Of a stretch of DNA of 64,000 nucleotides, positions 23,214 through 35,499 are shown piece by piece; the stretch's first letter is position 1; every line of letters begins with the position of its first letter. The stretch is taken from the NCBI GenBank assembly GCA_030144725.1, contig JASKMD010000026.1:8274100-8338099 (forward strand), read 5' to 3'. The position numbers were made by a program, and so were the translations under genes. A model generated the notes under the pieces. The model saw only the letters and a program-made list of their open reading frames with translations, ran no database searches and had not been told where the DNA came from. Source of the stretch: Haematococcus lacustris. Taxonomy: Eukaryota; Chlorophyta; Chlorophyceae; Chlamydomonadales; Haematococcaceae.

Positions 23214-23578
23214 GCGCAGGGCCACCTCACAGAGCCCACAAACCTGGTTGGGCACCACTCCTAAACCATACATGTTCACAACAATTGTAGGTACACACCA
23301 CTCGCTCTCAACTCTGTCATCATGTCCACGGAACAACAAATGCTCACCGCTCATGCTCCACTGCACGTATGGATGTGCCAACCCCGACCACTTGGGAAGG
23401 CAACTGCTGTGTACACCCAAGTTTGGGCATGTTACCTGGCATGACATACCAGCCCACCCCGGTCTAAGGAGCAATCCAACATGCTGCGGTGCTACTGTAC
23501 TGTGCTGCTGTGAAAAGCCTGTGGGCTCCCATTCTACTTATTCTCATGGCTCGTGGCTGTACATTATGATGCACTGGG

Positions 23579-25394
23579 TCATGCATCTGGGTCCTCCTTA
23601 GCGAAGCGCCCAGTGCCTGGGTTGATAGCTGCACACGGGCACCACATGCAGCAGCACGTCAGCAACTGCGTGCAACCCCTGCCCAGCATGCCATTCAAAC
23701 AAGGTCATCACATCGAGTCAGCGCTACTGATCACACCACAGCCCCACCAGCTGTTCAGATGTTACATGCTAGCTTTCTGCCTCCAGCAGCAGCAGTCACT
23801 TACCGGCAAACAGGAAGAACAAGATGAAGGCGGCCAAGCCAAACTCTGTGTCTTGAAGAGGCAGGCCAGTCTCAATGTCAAACTGGGCTAGCGCCCCCTT
23901 CCCTGTCAGGGTCTCGCCAATGAGGGAGGCAGCGAAGCCAAGCTGAGCTACTCGACCTGTGCAGAAGGGGGCAGCAGCATGCAAAGTTAGCATTACACGC
24001 CACATTACAATGCAGGCTTGAGAGCAGCAGCAGCAGCAGCATGCTGTAACTTGCAAAACATTGCTACAATCACAGACATGTACAAAAGGACAGGACCAAG
24101 ACCAGCGCCAGCAAGCTGATAAGAGCATGGCAGGACATGCCTTGAACCCTTCACCCTCCACAGGTCCAATTAACAGCCGGCAGCAATGGACACCACGCTA
24201 TGTTTCCATACAACTGCAACCGTTCCACCTTCACACCAGCCCATCGGCAGGCACCCACCCTGGCACCACAGAAACCCTGGCACCACAGTAACCCAGGCAC
24301 CGCCCCACGTAGAGCAGTGCCAGCGATGGCAGTCCAGCACTCCCATCGCTCACCCACGAACAGCTCGTTCTCTTTAGTAAACCCAAAGCCCCCAGAGATG
24401 CCAAAGAAGCGTGCAGGGTTGGCCAGGGACACACGAGGGTCCTGCAGCGCGCCCTTGGGCCGCTGCTCCACCTCCTCATCTGGTACGAAAGTGCCAGAGG
24501 CTGGCAGGATAGCCGCCACGAGGTTGAATAGGATCAGGCCCACCACAATCTCATCCACCTGTGACCACATAAGTCAGGAGCTGGGATATAGCAAGCCATA
24601 ACTGTGGAACACCATGTCTATTACGAGCCAGTGTGTCACATTGTACATTTCAGTGAGGGCCAATCACACAGGCCCATGGGGATAACTTGTGGGTTGTGAG
24701 GATGCTCATATCTCACACCTGCAAAAGGTTAACCTTGTCGTCAAAGATCTCATAACCCAGCTGGGCCAGTGCTCCCTTGCCAGTGAGGAGCTCACCTGCA
24801 TGGCCCAACATGAGAGAACAAGACATGGGCTCCTATAGACGAATGCTTTACTGTCCAGGAACAAAAGTGTGCACAAAAAGAGGGTGAAATGCCACAACCA
24901 ATGCAGGCCCCAATCAATGAAGGGCACGAGACACCCGAGCATAACTGAAGCACTACTGACTACCGGCAAGCGTGACATACCAATGAGGCTGAAGGCGAAG
25001 CCGAGCATTGCAGCGCGCCCCTGCGAAGGTTTGTGTGGTTGAAACATGAACAACCGATTTCACTGCTTCGACGATCGCAGCTGAAGAGCACGCGTTGAAA
25101 CCGTACCACGAAAAGCTCATTGTCTTTTGTGAAGCCAAGTTGCAGGCCAACCTGCTTCTTGGGGGTGGCTTGAGAGGGTGCTCCCTTACCCTGAGATCGT
25201 AGTTAGAATGACGGATCGTGAGCGAGGCTGCACGCAGATGTGTACCATTGAGGCGCAACCGCGAGAACCGGACCTACCACAGAAGGCTTTGATGCCGACT
25301 GCTTAAAGAGTGCGTGCACACGGGCAGCTGGGCTCCGCGAGGCACGTGCGGGGCCAAATGCGCGTGAGCCGGGCAGAGTCTTGCATGTCAGCAT
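23579..25394 (-). CDS. PSBS: Photosystem II 22-kDa protein PSBS (qE photoprotection)
   Basis: Seven exons, in transcript order: 25394-25278, 25190-25107, 25020-24981, 24795-24719, 24558-24354, 23956-23804 and 23628-23579 (726 nt, 241 residues), all in phase. The Ser/Arg/Ala-rich N-terminus (about 45 residues) is a chloroplast transit peptide. The mature part is the internally duplicated four-helix PSBS fold. Each half carries GFTK(D/E)NELFVGR, an LGFA-SLIGE helix with LTGKGALAQ, and a second hydrophobic helix. The protein ends AINPGTGRFAKEDPDA. PSBS senses low lumenal pH in thylakoids and triggers energy-dependent quenching. The two lumenal Glu needed for that appear conserved as E109 (QVDEIV) and E212 (QDTEFG). 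Length matches the family. It is probably light- or UV-regulated in algae (family knowledge); no regulatory site could be identified. Confidence 0.95.
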
Positions 25395-25838
25395 TCTTGA
25401 CGCGATGTAGTTTGAGCTTCAGATCTGGGATGCACTGGATGCTGGTACACCAGATGCAGGGATGGATCCATTGGTTCGTGAGAATACGGTCACACCTCTC
25501 ACTTTGCGTTTGTGGCGCGGAATGTATCCCCAACATTTGACTCTTCTGAGCACAGTTCAAGGTACAGTAGACAGCACAACTACCCTATTATACATGAAAC
25601 GTGGTATTGTTTAAGGGTGATCTTACGTAGAGCTACACTCTCGCTGTAGTGTCCGCAGTCGCACCCTTCAGTGAAGATTACCAACCCCATGTTGGGGCCA
25701 CCTGACCTTCACAGCCACAAACACCATCCCGATGGCACGTTACTTACCCAGCCCCATATCGGAATGCGGTGTCTAATGTAGCAAACGTGTCAATTGAAGG
25801 GATCGGGCAGAATTAGACCTTGACTTTTGTCCAGCCAC
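25395..25838. other. PSBS upstream region
   Basis: No exon is supported. It should contain the PSBS promoter and 5'UTR on the minus strand. No motif was assignable. Confidence 0.35.
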
Positions 25839-26012
25839 ATGCCCACCCAAGGTTTCAAGTCCTCGTAGGAGGCAGAGGTAGTAGAACACATCATTCCCAT
25901 TCAGCCCATCACTAAGCCCATCACAAAAATTCATCAAATGACAGGCAGTCGTCTGGCGATGAGCGCATTATTCATTCTTCCCTCGAAAGCTTCACTGGTG
26001 GTGGCACAGGCT
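25839..26012. repeat. Direct repeat, partner at 27557-27736
   Basis: About 175 bp beginning CATGCCCACCCAAGG and ending GGTGGTGGCACAGGCTTGAG are repeated with few changes at 27557-27736. The latter lies immediately 3' of the deoxyhypusine synthase stop. The upstream copy is therefore a duplicated piece of that gene's 3' flank, and about 1.5 kb of foreign sequence lies between the two. Confidence 0.9.
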
Positions 26013-26099
26013 TGAGGGGCAGGAGGAGCAGGAGGGGCAGGAGGAGGAGGAGGGGCAGGAGGGGCAGGAGGAGCAGGAGGGGCAGGAGGAGCAAAAGCA

Positions 26100-26736
26100 G
26101 GAGGAGCAGGAGGAGCAGGAGGAGCAGAGGGAGCAGTCTGTCAAGCAGTATGCACCAGTAAAGCAGAAGGAGGGGCCAACTAGGATTGAGTTGCAGCAGT
26201 TTAAGCTGAGCCTGCGTGAGCTAGTGGACAAGCTAAACGAGCAGATGCCCTCCTACATTTGGCACCACTTTGTAGCTCATCATCAGCTAGCTGTGTTCCG
26301 CCGGCAGCAGCAGGCTGTGCAAGAGGAGGGTGATCATGGGAGGGTGGTCATCTCATGTGATTGGTCATAGCGCCTGGCTGTAGAGCGGCCCACGGAGATC
26401 CAGTCTGATCACTGGCAACATCACAATGTGGGCATCTTTGTAGCATGTGCATACTTTAGGACTGACAGAGATGAGTACCGGGAGGAGACTGTGTACGTAT
26501 TGACAGATGGGAAGGATCAGTCATCTACGCTGAGCAGCATACCCATGTTTGGACGTGTGACAATGGCAAGTGACAAGGAGGAAGATGTTAAGTGCTTGAA
26601 GCTTCTGCATGCACGCGCACCGCACATTGCAAGCTCCTACATGACCTTGACTGTGCATCTGTTGAAGGAGTATGCCCGTGGGTGCTTGGGCTGGAAAGGC
26701 AAGAGGAGAAGAGAACAAGCCATTGCTCAGGGCTGA
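26100..26736 (+). pseudogene. Decayed transposon-type ORF
   Basis: After a Gly/Glu/Gln-coding simple repeat (26018-26130) a single frame runs to a stop at 26736, interrupted by TAG at 26368-26370 where related text would read DWS-E. Recognisable blocks are WHHFVAHHQLAVFRRQQQAV, VVISCDWS, EIQSDHWQHHNVGIFVACAY and ETVYVLTDGKDQ. This fits the layout of widespread element-encoded proteins in which a WH-x-F-x-Q helix precedes an acidic D-W/F-S/A motif and a SDHW block. Family assignment is tentative. It ends in a basic KGKRRREQ segment. It is flanked by the 175-bp direct repeats and is probably part of an insertion. Confidence 0.5.
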
Positions 26737-27179
26737 CATCCTGGAACATTTGAGGTGGGAGCAAGAGATGGAGGAGGATCAGTTGGCTGAAGTGGGGGTT
26801 GACGAGGCAGATGACATGTAAGGCCAAGCACCTTTGATCGGGACCAGCAACAGCAATTGAGCCAGAATAGCACAACTGAGCCGGTATAGGAAATAGAGCC
26901 GAAAATGTTCAGAGTGCCATGCACCCTACTTGCACCGACTTCAGCGAAGCGTGGCGTGAATCAGTCTCGTAGTGTAGTAACGTAGCTCGGTAGCATGGCG
27001 CACTGCGATGGCCTACTGCGCGATACTGCGAGGCTGCCTCTTTAGTGCGAACTTTGCTACGGACGCCACGGAGCGCCTCGCCACCCTGCTCTTGTAGGTG
27101 GGTCGCTGCTTGTTTGCGCTATCTCAAGTTTCGACTGGTGGCGGGCGGAGTGATCTGGGAGGCTTCAGTCTAAAACGCA

Positions 27180-27556
27180 AGTTTTAGCGCGCGCGAGTTA
27201 CCGCGATAGCCTTCGCTATCCTCCACTAGGGCGTGGTGCGATGCGCAGGCCTGGCACGGATTGGCATGGCCAATGGCCGGGGTGACCCTTGGCCTTGCCT
27301 TTGCCCTTGGTGGGCTCAGCTGCAAGCTCAGCCTTGGTGCGCTTGGCTGGCGGGGGAGTGCTGGGCCCTGGCTCTGAGGCTGCTGCCGGTGTGGCGGCCT
27401 GGCTGCTGCCTGGGGCCTGTGGGGGCTTGCGGGGGGCCACTGCTTTTCGAGTTTTAGCGCGCGTGAGTTACCGCGATAGCCTTCGCTACCCTCCACTAGG
27501 GCGTGATGCGAGCGGCAGGCCTTGCACGGATTGGCATGGCCAATGGCCGGGGTGAC
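27180..27556. repeat. 105-bp direct repeats flanking a nuclease fragment
   Basis: Two copies (about 27180-27287 and 27449-27556) of a block starting GTTTTAGCGCGCG and ending GGCCGGGGTGACC bracket 161 bp of Fanzor-like sequence. The copies differ at only a few positions. Confidence 0.88.
27288..27448 (-). pseudogene. Fanzor-like linker fragment
   Basis: The minus strand encodes VAPRKPPQAPGSSQAAT, then SEPGPSTPPPAKRTKAEL and a Lys/Gly-rich run. This is the linker between the WCP and RWLDRD blocks of the 46 kb copy, with the basic cluster shortened. No RuvC motif is included, so this is a fragment. Confidence 0.75.
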
Positions 27557-27736
27557 CATGCCCACCCAAGGTTTCAAGTCCTCGTAGGAGGCAGAGGTAG
27601 TAGAACACATCATTCACATCAAGCCCATCACTAAGCCCATCACAAACATTCCTCAAATGACAGGCAGTCGTCTGGCGATGAGCGCATTATTCATTCTTCC
27701 CTCGAAAGCTTCACTGGTGGTGGCACAGGCTTGAGG
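27557..27736. repeat. Direct repeat, partner at 25839-26012
   Basis: This is the copy adjoining the deoxyhypusine synthase 3' end, 14 bp from its stop codon, and is probably the original of the pair. Confidence 0.9.
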
Positions 27737-27749
27737 TGTTCATGGAGGA

Positions 27750-30700
27750 TCACATGGCGGCCGGCGATGCTGGCTTTGGCTCCCAATGCTTTGCAAACGT
27801 CTGGCTGATGATAAGGGGCAGCAGGATGGTCGCATCCCCATACACCTACAAAACACAGTGCATGCAAACAAGAACATCGCCGCAGGTCCCTTCACTCCAG
27901 CAGCCATGTCAGCGACAGCTGCATGACACCGACCTTCACTGGCTTGGCTTCTAGACGGATCTTCCCCCAGCTCACTGCCTCGTCAGGCCGTGCTCCACTG
28001 TCACTCCCGTCAAACTCCTGCACAGCAGCCAGCTCCTGCTAGATGCAAGCTCCAATGCACAGCCCTTACCCATCATGATCAAATCTTAGCTGCATAGCAT
28101 CTTCCCACTTTAGACTACGCTGTGGCGGCCATCAAGACCATAACCATGACATGGCAAATGTGACCGACACTAGGAGCATTGCCGGTCAGCTGAGATCAGG
28201 GAGCTAGTCAGGCATCTGCCTTACACAGGCACGGCTGAGTTGCAAATGCACGGTGCATTGCTGGGCACCAACCACCCATGGCAACCACCAAGAACAGCTT
28301 TGGGACATGGAAGTTGCTGACAAACGTCGATGCAGGGCAATGGTGCTGTGCTGTGCATGGCTGGGTTTTGTGTTAGGGGATGTGCGGGTGACAGAGCTGA
28401 CCTGTGCTGTGTTCACGTACACCGCAAAGTCAGCTCCGTTGCGCATCAGGTTTGCGTTGCAGATGTGATGCTTGGCCACACCGCCCCCCAACAGGATCAT
28501 GCCTGCGCAACACACAACACCCAATGCTCATGGCCTTTGTTGTGATGTAAGCAGCTGGGCTGTTTGCCAGGAACGCGAGGAAGGCTCAGGTCCAGCTGCC
28601 AGGGGGGATGCCTGAACAGGATGGCTGCTAGGAGTGCACTGCAGCCGAGGTTGGCTGTGTTGACCTCCACCCAGGCTCTGGGGCACACCAGGCTGGTGCT
28701 TACTAGGGTGGTGTAGGGTCGCCTGGCACGGGTGCGCACACCTGTCTTGTGCGGCGCTGCCTTCATGGCGATGTCGTTCATCAGCCGCACGTCCTCCACA
28801 ATGTCACACCTGCCAGCAAATGCCAGCAATGGCCTTTGTACGCCAGCTGATACAACACCCAAACATAGGACCTGTTGTATGACAATGCTTATGGGTTCCT
28901 CACTGTATGCCTCCAGGTTCCAGCAAGCAAGAGTGTTGAAGGCCGCTGCAATGCTCCTGCCTGAATGGGTGAAATGCTTGTCGAATGCTGCCGGGTCTGC
29001 AGCAATAGCTGTGTTTGTGTGGAGGAGGGAGAACCACCCATGTGAAAGACAGGCATGCAGGAGTTCATGCAGGAGTTCTTGCAGGTGAAGGCGTGCTGGA
29101 CTACTACCCCAAGCGCCCCCCTGTACCCCAGCGCGTGGTTCTACAGCCTCAGACACCACAACCAGGCCCCCCATCGACCCACCGCAGCCCCGGCCGCTTG
29201 TAGGAGTGGAAGAACAGCATGTCCCCGATGGAGCCGTCTGTGAGGGGCGGGCAGAACACCGGGATGTTGTTGCGCGCTGCCCAGTACAGCAATGACTCCT
29301 CATTGTTTATCTGCTGCCCGAATCGGTGCAGCATCTGCAGCGCGACCATCATAATCATGTGGTCCTGGTGGTGTCGCCTGGCGGTCCATACGCAGTGCTG
29401 ATCATCGTCAGCATCAACATCATCATCACAACCATCCCCACATCTCATGCACCAACGTGCGGTACAAGTGGATGGCGGTTGATATGCAGTTCTAGTGTGT
29501 GGGACAGCTGGGTGTGGGTAGGCATGCATCCTACCCTTGCACCTCTCCTCATACCCATACCCCCTGAACTTTACAGCCTAAAAGGATGGGTGGGCTGGCG
29601 CACAGCACCACAGGGCCTGCCACTGCAGCTTGCAATGGTGGCTTGAACATCAACGGCTGCTGGATGGACAGCGAGATGCTTGGAAACCCTTGTGCCCTGT
29701 GCCACCTGTGCCCTGGAGCCTTGAGCCCTGTGGAGTCTGCAGCCTGTGACAGCTGTGGCTTAGACCTGACCCAACAGCTTGCCACTTTGCAAGTGGTGGC
29801 AGGCACCTTGGAGGGCGTCCAGTTCGTCCCCTGCTGCTCCTGCTCGTCCAGCATGGTGTTCAAGATCGGCATCATCCAATCCTCAAACGCGCAGTAGTTG
29901 GAGTTGGGCACCAGCATGTTGCCGATGCGGTTCAGGCCCTGAGCCCGTAGCTCAGCACCTGGCCGCAGCGCAGCGCAGATTGGGGCTGAAAGTGTGATCA
30001 CATCAGCATCACACACCTGGCATGCGCCTACAGCTGAGATGGTCAGCCACCATGCCATGGTGTCTAGAATGTGCTTCCCACTGTGGTGGGGGTGGATGTC
30101 TTGTATATGGGGGGCTGTATGGGGTGGACTTGGGTCAGGGTAAGGGCTTGGGTCAGGGTTAAGGCTAGTGCTAGGGCTAGGGCTAGGGCTGAAGTTTCTG
30201 GTGTCTCAACGGATAGGGGTAAACCTGTTGTACCTTTCAGGTGGAAGTCACCCACATAGGTGTGTGCCAGGCACTTGATCAGGTCCTCCTCCACCCCCCC
30301 AGCAGTGGCCACCACAGCATCTACCATACGGTGCTGCAGGAGCCACCTGCAACACAGCAGCATGCAGCGCGGGACAATCCACACCCCATTGACATTGGCA
30401 TCCCACTGGCTTGCTGACACCTCAAGTGCTGGCTACTCACCCTGCTCAGCTGGGCATGGCCTGCACAGCATGCCCCACACAAGTGTGCCAACACACGCCT
30501 CCATGCTATCTGAAGCAATTACGACAGGAGGCGTAAGTGCTGAGGGCTAAGGGTTGCGGCGGCAGCAGTCAGGCAAATCAGGAGAGAGCGGATGCTGCTT
30601 AAGCCGCACCGGATGTGCTCCCTTGTACCAGCTGACCCCAGATTTGAGGTGAAGCCGAGGAAGATGATGGTCCGGCATTGGGACCGGAAGGCAGGGTCTT

Positions 30701-31153
30701 TGTGCTCTGGCTTCGTGGCTGTGGTGATGGGGTCGTCAGATAACCGCCATTTGATCTACAGGACGGGCAGGCATGGATACGTAATGCGTTGTGCTGGCGC
30801 CTGAGTTATTCTTGCAGCGCTGCAGGTACACTGAAGTACAAGGGTCACACAGCACAGGGGACATGCACACCATTCGATTGATTTCAGTGACAGCTTGGCC
30901 AAGGGAGGTAGCTTGGAAGCCAGTTGTGTACATGGCCTCCATGATGCCATCCAGGTCGACTCCTTTGTTGAAGTCCCAGCCCTTAATAGGTGGGGTGTCT
31001 GGGATGACATTGCCGGGGACCAGGACAGCCTGCAAAACAGAGGTTCCGGTAATAGTGTAGGCATTCGCCATGCTTGCCTGCCTTGCCTACACATGGTCAC
31101 GGAGGCGCCACCTGCTCTGCGGGTAGCACCGATTCTTGCTCGGTCTCTGCCAT
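27750..31153 (-). CDS. DHS: Deoxyhypusine synthase
   Basis: Ten exons, in transcript order: 31153-31112, 31029-30871, 30755-30610, 30346-30234, 29958-29807, 29334-29183, 28809-28742, 28502-28402, 28017-27934 and 27845-27750 (1113 nt, 370 residues), all in phase. The enzyme transfers the aminobutyl group of spermidine to one Lys of eIF5A using NAD, in the cytosol. Conserved blocks: [131 protein letters not shown]. The Lys at 330 (SWGK) is the counterpart of the catalytic Lys of the human enzyme. Length equals the family norm. The short first exon ([14 protein letters not shown]) was preferred to the in-frame ATG at 31071, because that ATG lies in sequence best read as intron. It is divergent from NUP58. 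Confidence 0.95.
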
Positions 31154-31373
31154 TGGGGGGTAGGGCCGGCGGGCGCACGTGCACAAGGAGCCGCCAACAA
31201 CACACAAGTTGAACTTAGTCCGGGCTGGGACGGGTAATAGGCGATAGTTGCCTAGCTCGTGCTACAGTATCAGTACACAAACTAAGAAACAGCTAGACAG
31301 TAGTCCGGCAAGGAGTAACCCTCGCGGGTGACAGCCGACTACTGCGGGCTGCAAGTGAGGTGCTGGGACTAGG
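31154..31373. promoter_or_regulatory. Bidirectional promoter between DHS and NUP58
   Basis: Only 220 bp separate the two divergent start codons, so both promoters and 5'UTRs must fit here. No individual element was identified. Confidence 0.5.
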
Positions 31374-34300
31374 ATGGCATTCAGTTTCGCGCCCGCTACC
31401 AGTACACCCGCCTTCTCTTTTTCAAGTGCACCAGCGACGGGATCAACCGCATTCCCAGCATTTGGCGCAAGCCAGCCCGCCACTGCAAGTGCATTTGGAA
31501 CGCCAGCCCAGCCTGCAGCTCAACCTCTGTTTGGTACAACCACAACTCCTGCCCCTGCTGCCAGCAACACTCTAGCGTTGTGGGGAGCACAGCCGCAACA
31601 GCAGCTGCAGCAGCAGCAGCAGCAACAGGCAACACCTCTGCTCTACAGCTCCAAGTTTGATGACTTACCTGCCAACATTCAAAAAGAGTTGCAAGACATC
31701 CAGTAAGTGTACATAACAGCATGTGCACCTGTGTATTCATTGCATTGATGACCATGTTTGTAACGGCATGCAGGCAAGAAATCAGTAGATATACATCAGA
31801 CTGTGACAAGCTGGATCATGAGCCACTGCTGCGTGATAAAGATGCACTGAGAAAGGTGTGGCAGGTGCACACGCATGCAACAAACAATATCAATGTAGAG
31901 TACATCCCCAGTACATGTGACAGCAGCGGTGCGGGGAAGAGGATGCCAAGAAGTGTAGAAGAGCAGAGACATGTGATCTATCAAATGCTTACATGGAGTT
32001 TGCACAAATGCATCCGCTGCTTCAAAGCTCTCTACTGTGAAGCAGCTCGCACCATGTGGCATGTGCTCATGTTGCCAACTCATCAACAGCTGTCCTGGCT
32101 TGCACGCTCATGTATGCTTGCAGCTGGCCGACCCGCCTGCCATCGCCCTGCAGCAAGGGCTACAGGGGCTGGTGGAGGCCAGCAGGTCAGAGGACGACGC
32201 GCTGACCTACTTCAGAGAGGTAACACAGTTTGAGCTTGCAGACCTGCTCGATGTAGGGCCAGGCAGCGTGGGTAGGAAAGCAGCATGAGCTGGTCACTGC
32301 ATGGTGTGGACTTCCCAACCACCTGTCAGCCACCACCTGGTGCTGGTGAGCAACAGGACACCGTGCCCTCCCATAAGCAGCAGGATCCCATGGCCTCATG
32401 GTTAGCAGTCCTCAGCAATGGCTGGTGGGCTGCAGGGTGCAGCAGGCAGGATGGGAGGATGAGGGTGCCACTGTGCAGCTGATCAACACCTCCAGCGCTG
32501 CCTGCTGCCTGTCTTGTAGAAAGTGGTTGGGCTGCTGCACAGCACGGAGCGGGCGGTGCGTACCTTCCAGCGTTCCAAGCTATGGCGGGACGTGCCCACC
32601 CAGTATCGAGGTATGGGGGTGCTGCAGCTCAAAAGCTTACAGATACAGCACACATAGACACACACAGCCCCTTGGCTGCAGGATGTACTTGCACACACAC
32701 AGTGCACACAGTGTGAAGGCAATGCAGTGCAGCAGCAGATGAGCTGAGTAGGTGGTAGGCCTGCGGCGCAACTCCTGTGCACAGCCCCTGTTCTGGGCCC
32801 TTCCATGCCCTTGGTGTGGCGGTTCACGTGCACAGATGACATCCCCTGTTGTTGTGAGGTGACTCATGTTTGCAGTGAACTGCTTGTTGCATACACTCGT
32901 TCCCAGAGGCCACTAGCAGCACCCTGGTTCCAGCCCATGCTTCACAGCGCTGCCCTTTAGGTGGCCCAGCTTGGTGATAAGGTAGCTGTGGCAGGCAGGT
33001 GTCCAAGCATTGCATCATGCTCTGAGCTGGGAGTTTAATGCTTGGGTTAGGGTTAGCCCCTCAGCCACTTGCCTACTGCTGCTGCTACTGCTGATGCTGC
33101 TGCTGCCCTTGTGGTCAGGCCAGCAAATACCACCTCAAGTGCAGGAGATGCTGTCCGCCCCAGTGCAGCTGCCCTCAGCCTTCCTGGAGGCCGCGGTGCA
33201 GGGCTTTGCTGAGACGCTCACAACCTACAGGTGCTGCCTGCACCTCCTTCTGCACCTCCTTACGCAGCCAGGGTTGGGCCTGATTTCTGATTAGGATCAG
33301 ATAACATGCGAGGCTGGTGTGACTCTCACAGCAAGCAGACAGGCAGGCAGGCTGGTGGGCAAGCAGGGTATGAGAATGTCCAGGTGTTGGAAGGGTGGGT
33401 CTTTGGGCACATGGGCTGGCAGCATTGACTTGGACAACTTGAACATCACTGTGGACTGTTTAGAGCAGGGCACATCACACCAGTGCGCCCTCGCCCCCTC
33501 ACAGGCAAAAGGTGGGCGAGCTGGAGGCCATGCTGCTGCCGGGAGCGGCGCAGGCGCAGCTGGGTGGTGCAGGAGGCGAGGTTGGGGTGGTGCAGGCACT
33601 GCCCACCATCGTCTCCCACCTGCACGACTACTTTGTGCATGTGGCTGCCCAGCTGGAGCAGCTGCATGGCCAGGTGACTGACCCCTAGACCCCTGACCAC
33701 TGGTTGCAAGCACATGGGTTGCAAGCATGGTAGTGTAACAAAGTAGTAGTCGCAGTTGCATGGTGTGGTGGTTGGGCTCCAAGTGCTTGGACAGCACCCT
33801 CCACCCACGAGCCTGCTGTCAGTGCATAGCCCATGGCCATAACTCCATCACCCTCCCTATCCCTGGCTAGCTCCAGGTGTAGTCTGACTATGTTGCTGAA
33901 GCAGGGCCGAGACCAAGTACACCTTCCCCTATGACCTGCCCACCTGCCCTGCATACACATGCGGCTGACGGCTTGAATGCTGTAAACCTGACCATGGTAT
34001 GTGGGATCAGCTGGCACCAGGAATGGAATGGACCCTCCCATCCCAGCATTCAAGTAATCGAGCTGTTGAAGCAAGCCTCACATAGAGCTACCCTTGCTGC
34101 TTGCTGTTATCTGCACACTCTCCGAGTGTGAAGAGGGTTGGCTTATGGCAAGCCATGCCACTGTTTTGTGGACTGAAGGAAATTGCACGTGCTGCTCCTC
34201 GTGGGGTTTGCATGGACTATGCTGCAAATGGCAAGGCAGTGCGAAGGCTACTGCTACGGCTACATGCTGCACCTGGCAACTACTGTTCTGCGCCTCCCTA

Positions 34301-35106
34301 ACCTTGACCCCAACGTTAATCACTAACCCAAACCCTGATGCAGATCCTTCTCATTGCTTAGTAGCCCGCCAGGGTGGGATGCCAAGCTGTGTAGGGCTGA
34401 GCGAACAGGCATTTGCTAGGACTTGCAGGTTGCCAGTCTGCTAAGTCCAGAGTTTCGATGTGTGGAGTAGGCAAAGCAGCTGTCACATAGTCAGCATCAC
34501 ACCATGCCGCCGCCACACTGCCCTGCAGGTCGACCAGGCGAAGATGGCGTTCATGGCGCAACGACAGGCGGCTGGGGACTTCTCCGACCCCTTCTGCAAC
34601 TCCCGTCGCATGCTCACCGCTGGGCTGGGCGGCAGTGGGCTGCCTGGCCACTCTGGTGTGACACAGCCCGGCCTGCCGCTGCTGCTGGAAGCCCCAGGCC
34701 AGGCCGCAGTGCAGGCACAGCCCGGCCACCAGATACATGCAGGGTCACCACACGGCCCAGGAGCACCGCCTTCACCAGGTGTGGCTCAGAACGACTGTTG
34801 GGGTGTGCAGCTTCCATGCTTGCGCTGCGCAGTGCTGTACGCTGCCGCTGGGTTGGCGTCATGTCACAGGACCCGGCAGGGGCAGGGAAAGGGGCCACCC
34901 CCTTGTAACTGTAGTGTGACATTGCTCCTGGGTGCTAGTGCTGGGCCCCTTTACTGTTTCCTCCTGGCATTGGTCCAGCAGCGCTTGCTGCTGCTGTGTG
35001 CGTTGCAGGTGCGTTTGGCACGCCACTGCCCAGCCTGTTCGGCACTGGCGTCACTCCCGCGGACTCCAACAAGCGCTCGGGGACCAAGGGTTCCCGCAAA
35101 CGATGA
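31374..35106 (+). CDS. NUP58: FG-nucleoporin NUP58 (NUP58/45)
   Basis: Eight exons: 31374-31702, 31774-31855, 32124-32219, 32520-32610, 33119-33230, 33505-33673, 34529-34778 and 35009-35106 (1227 nt, 408 residues); phases agree throughout. The N-terminus is an FG domain (FSFAPATSTPAFSF, AFPAFGASQPA, SAFGTPAQP, PLFGTTTTP) ending in a Gln-rich run. The middle is helical and coiled-coil, as in the NUP58 part of the NUP62-NUP54-NUP58 channel complex (DLPANIQKELQDIQQEI, KVVGLLHSTERAVRTFQRS, PSAFLEAAVQGFAETLTTYR, LHDYFVHVAAQLEQLHGQVD). The C-terminus returns to FG/GLFG-like text (GAFGTPLPSLFGTG) and ends in a basic KRSGTKGSRKR tail. The protein lines the central transport channel of the nuclear pore. 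An additional small exon between exons 2 and 3 cannot be excluded. Confidence 0.88.
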
Positions 35107-35499
35107 CTTCAGACTATCACATTGGGTTGAGCTCCGCAGCAACACAACACAGCCCTGACTAACATGTAGGAGGTGCATGCGCTGTGGGCGTCATCCATGT
35201 TTGATCTTGGCAGCACGGCTCAGCACACATCAGGGCACGGGGGCTAGAACAACCCAGCTGTGGCATGCACTGTAGATAGCTCCTCTACTTCGCATAGTAT
35301 GGCCTTCCTCCCATGCCCGTTCGCGAGGCGTGTGCGAACGTCATTTAACCCATGCTCCTATCTCCGGTAGCAACCTGCTAGGCTTTGTGCGACCGTTATC
35401 CGTCAGGTTGTTGGCTCAAGCAAGGGACTCTGCATGGTCGCTTACACTATTCGTGCCCCACCTAAAACCCACGTCTCACCACTGACTACTTTTTGCGGA

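Noticed and set aside
30130..30195. Telomere-like GGGCTA/GGGTTA runs at 30.15 and 33.05 kb
   Set aside because: Only a few imperfect units lie within introns. They do not match the TTTTAGGG repeat of volvocalean telomeres and are too short for an interstitial telomere.
30736..31071. DHS start at ATG 31071 (MANAYTITG)
   Set aside because: The segment from 31111 to 31030 reads better as a GT-AG intron, and the spliced 14-residue first exon begins with a good ATG at 31153.
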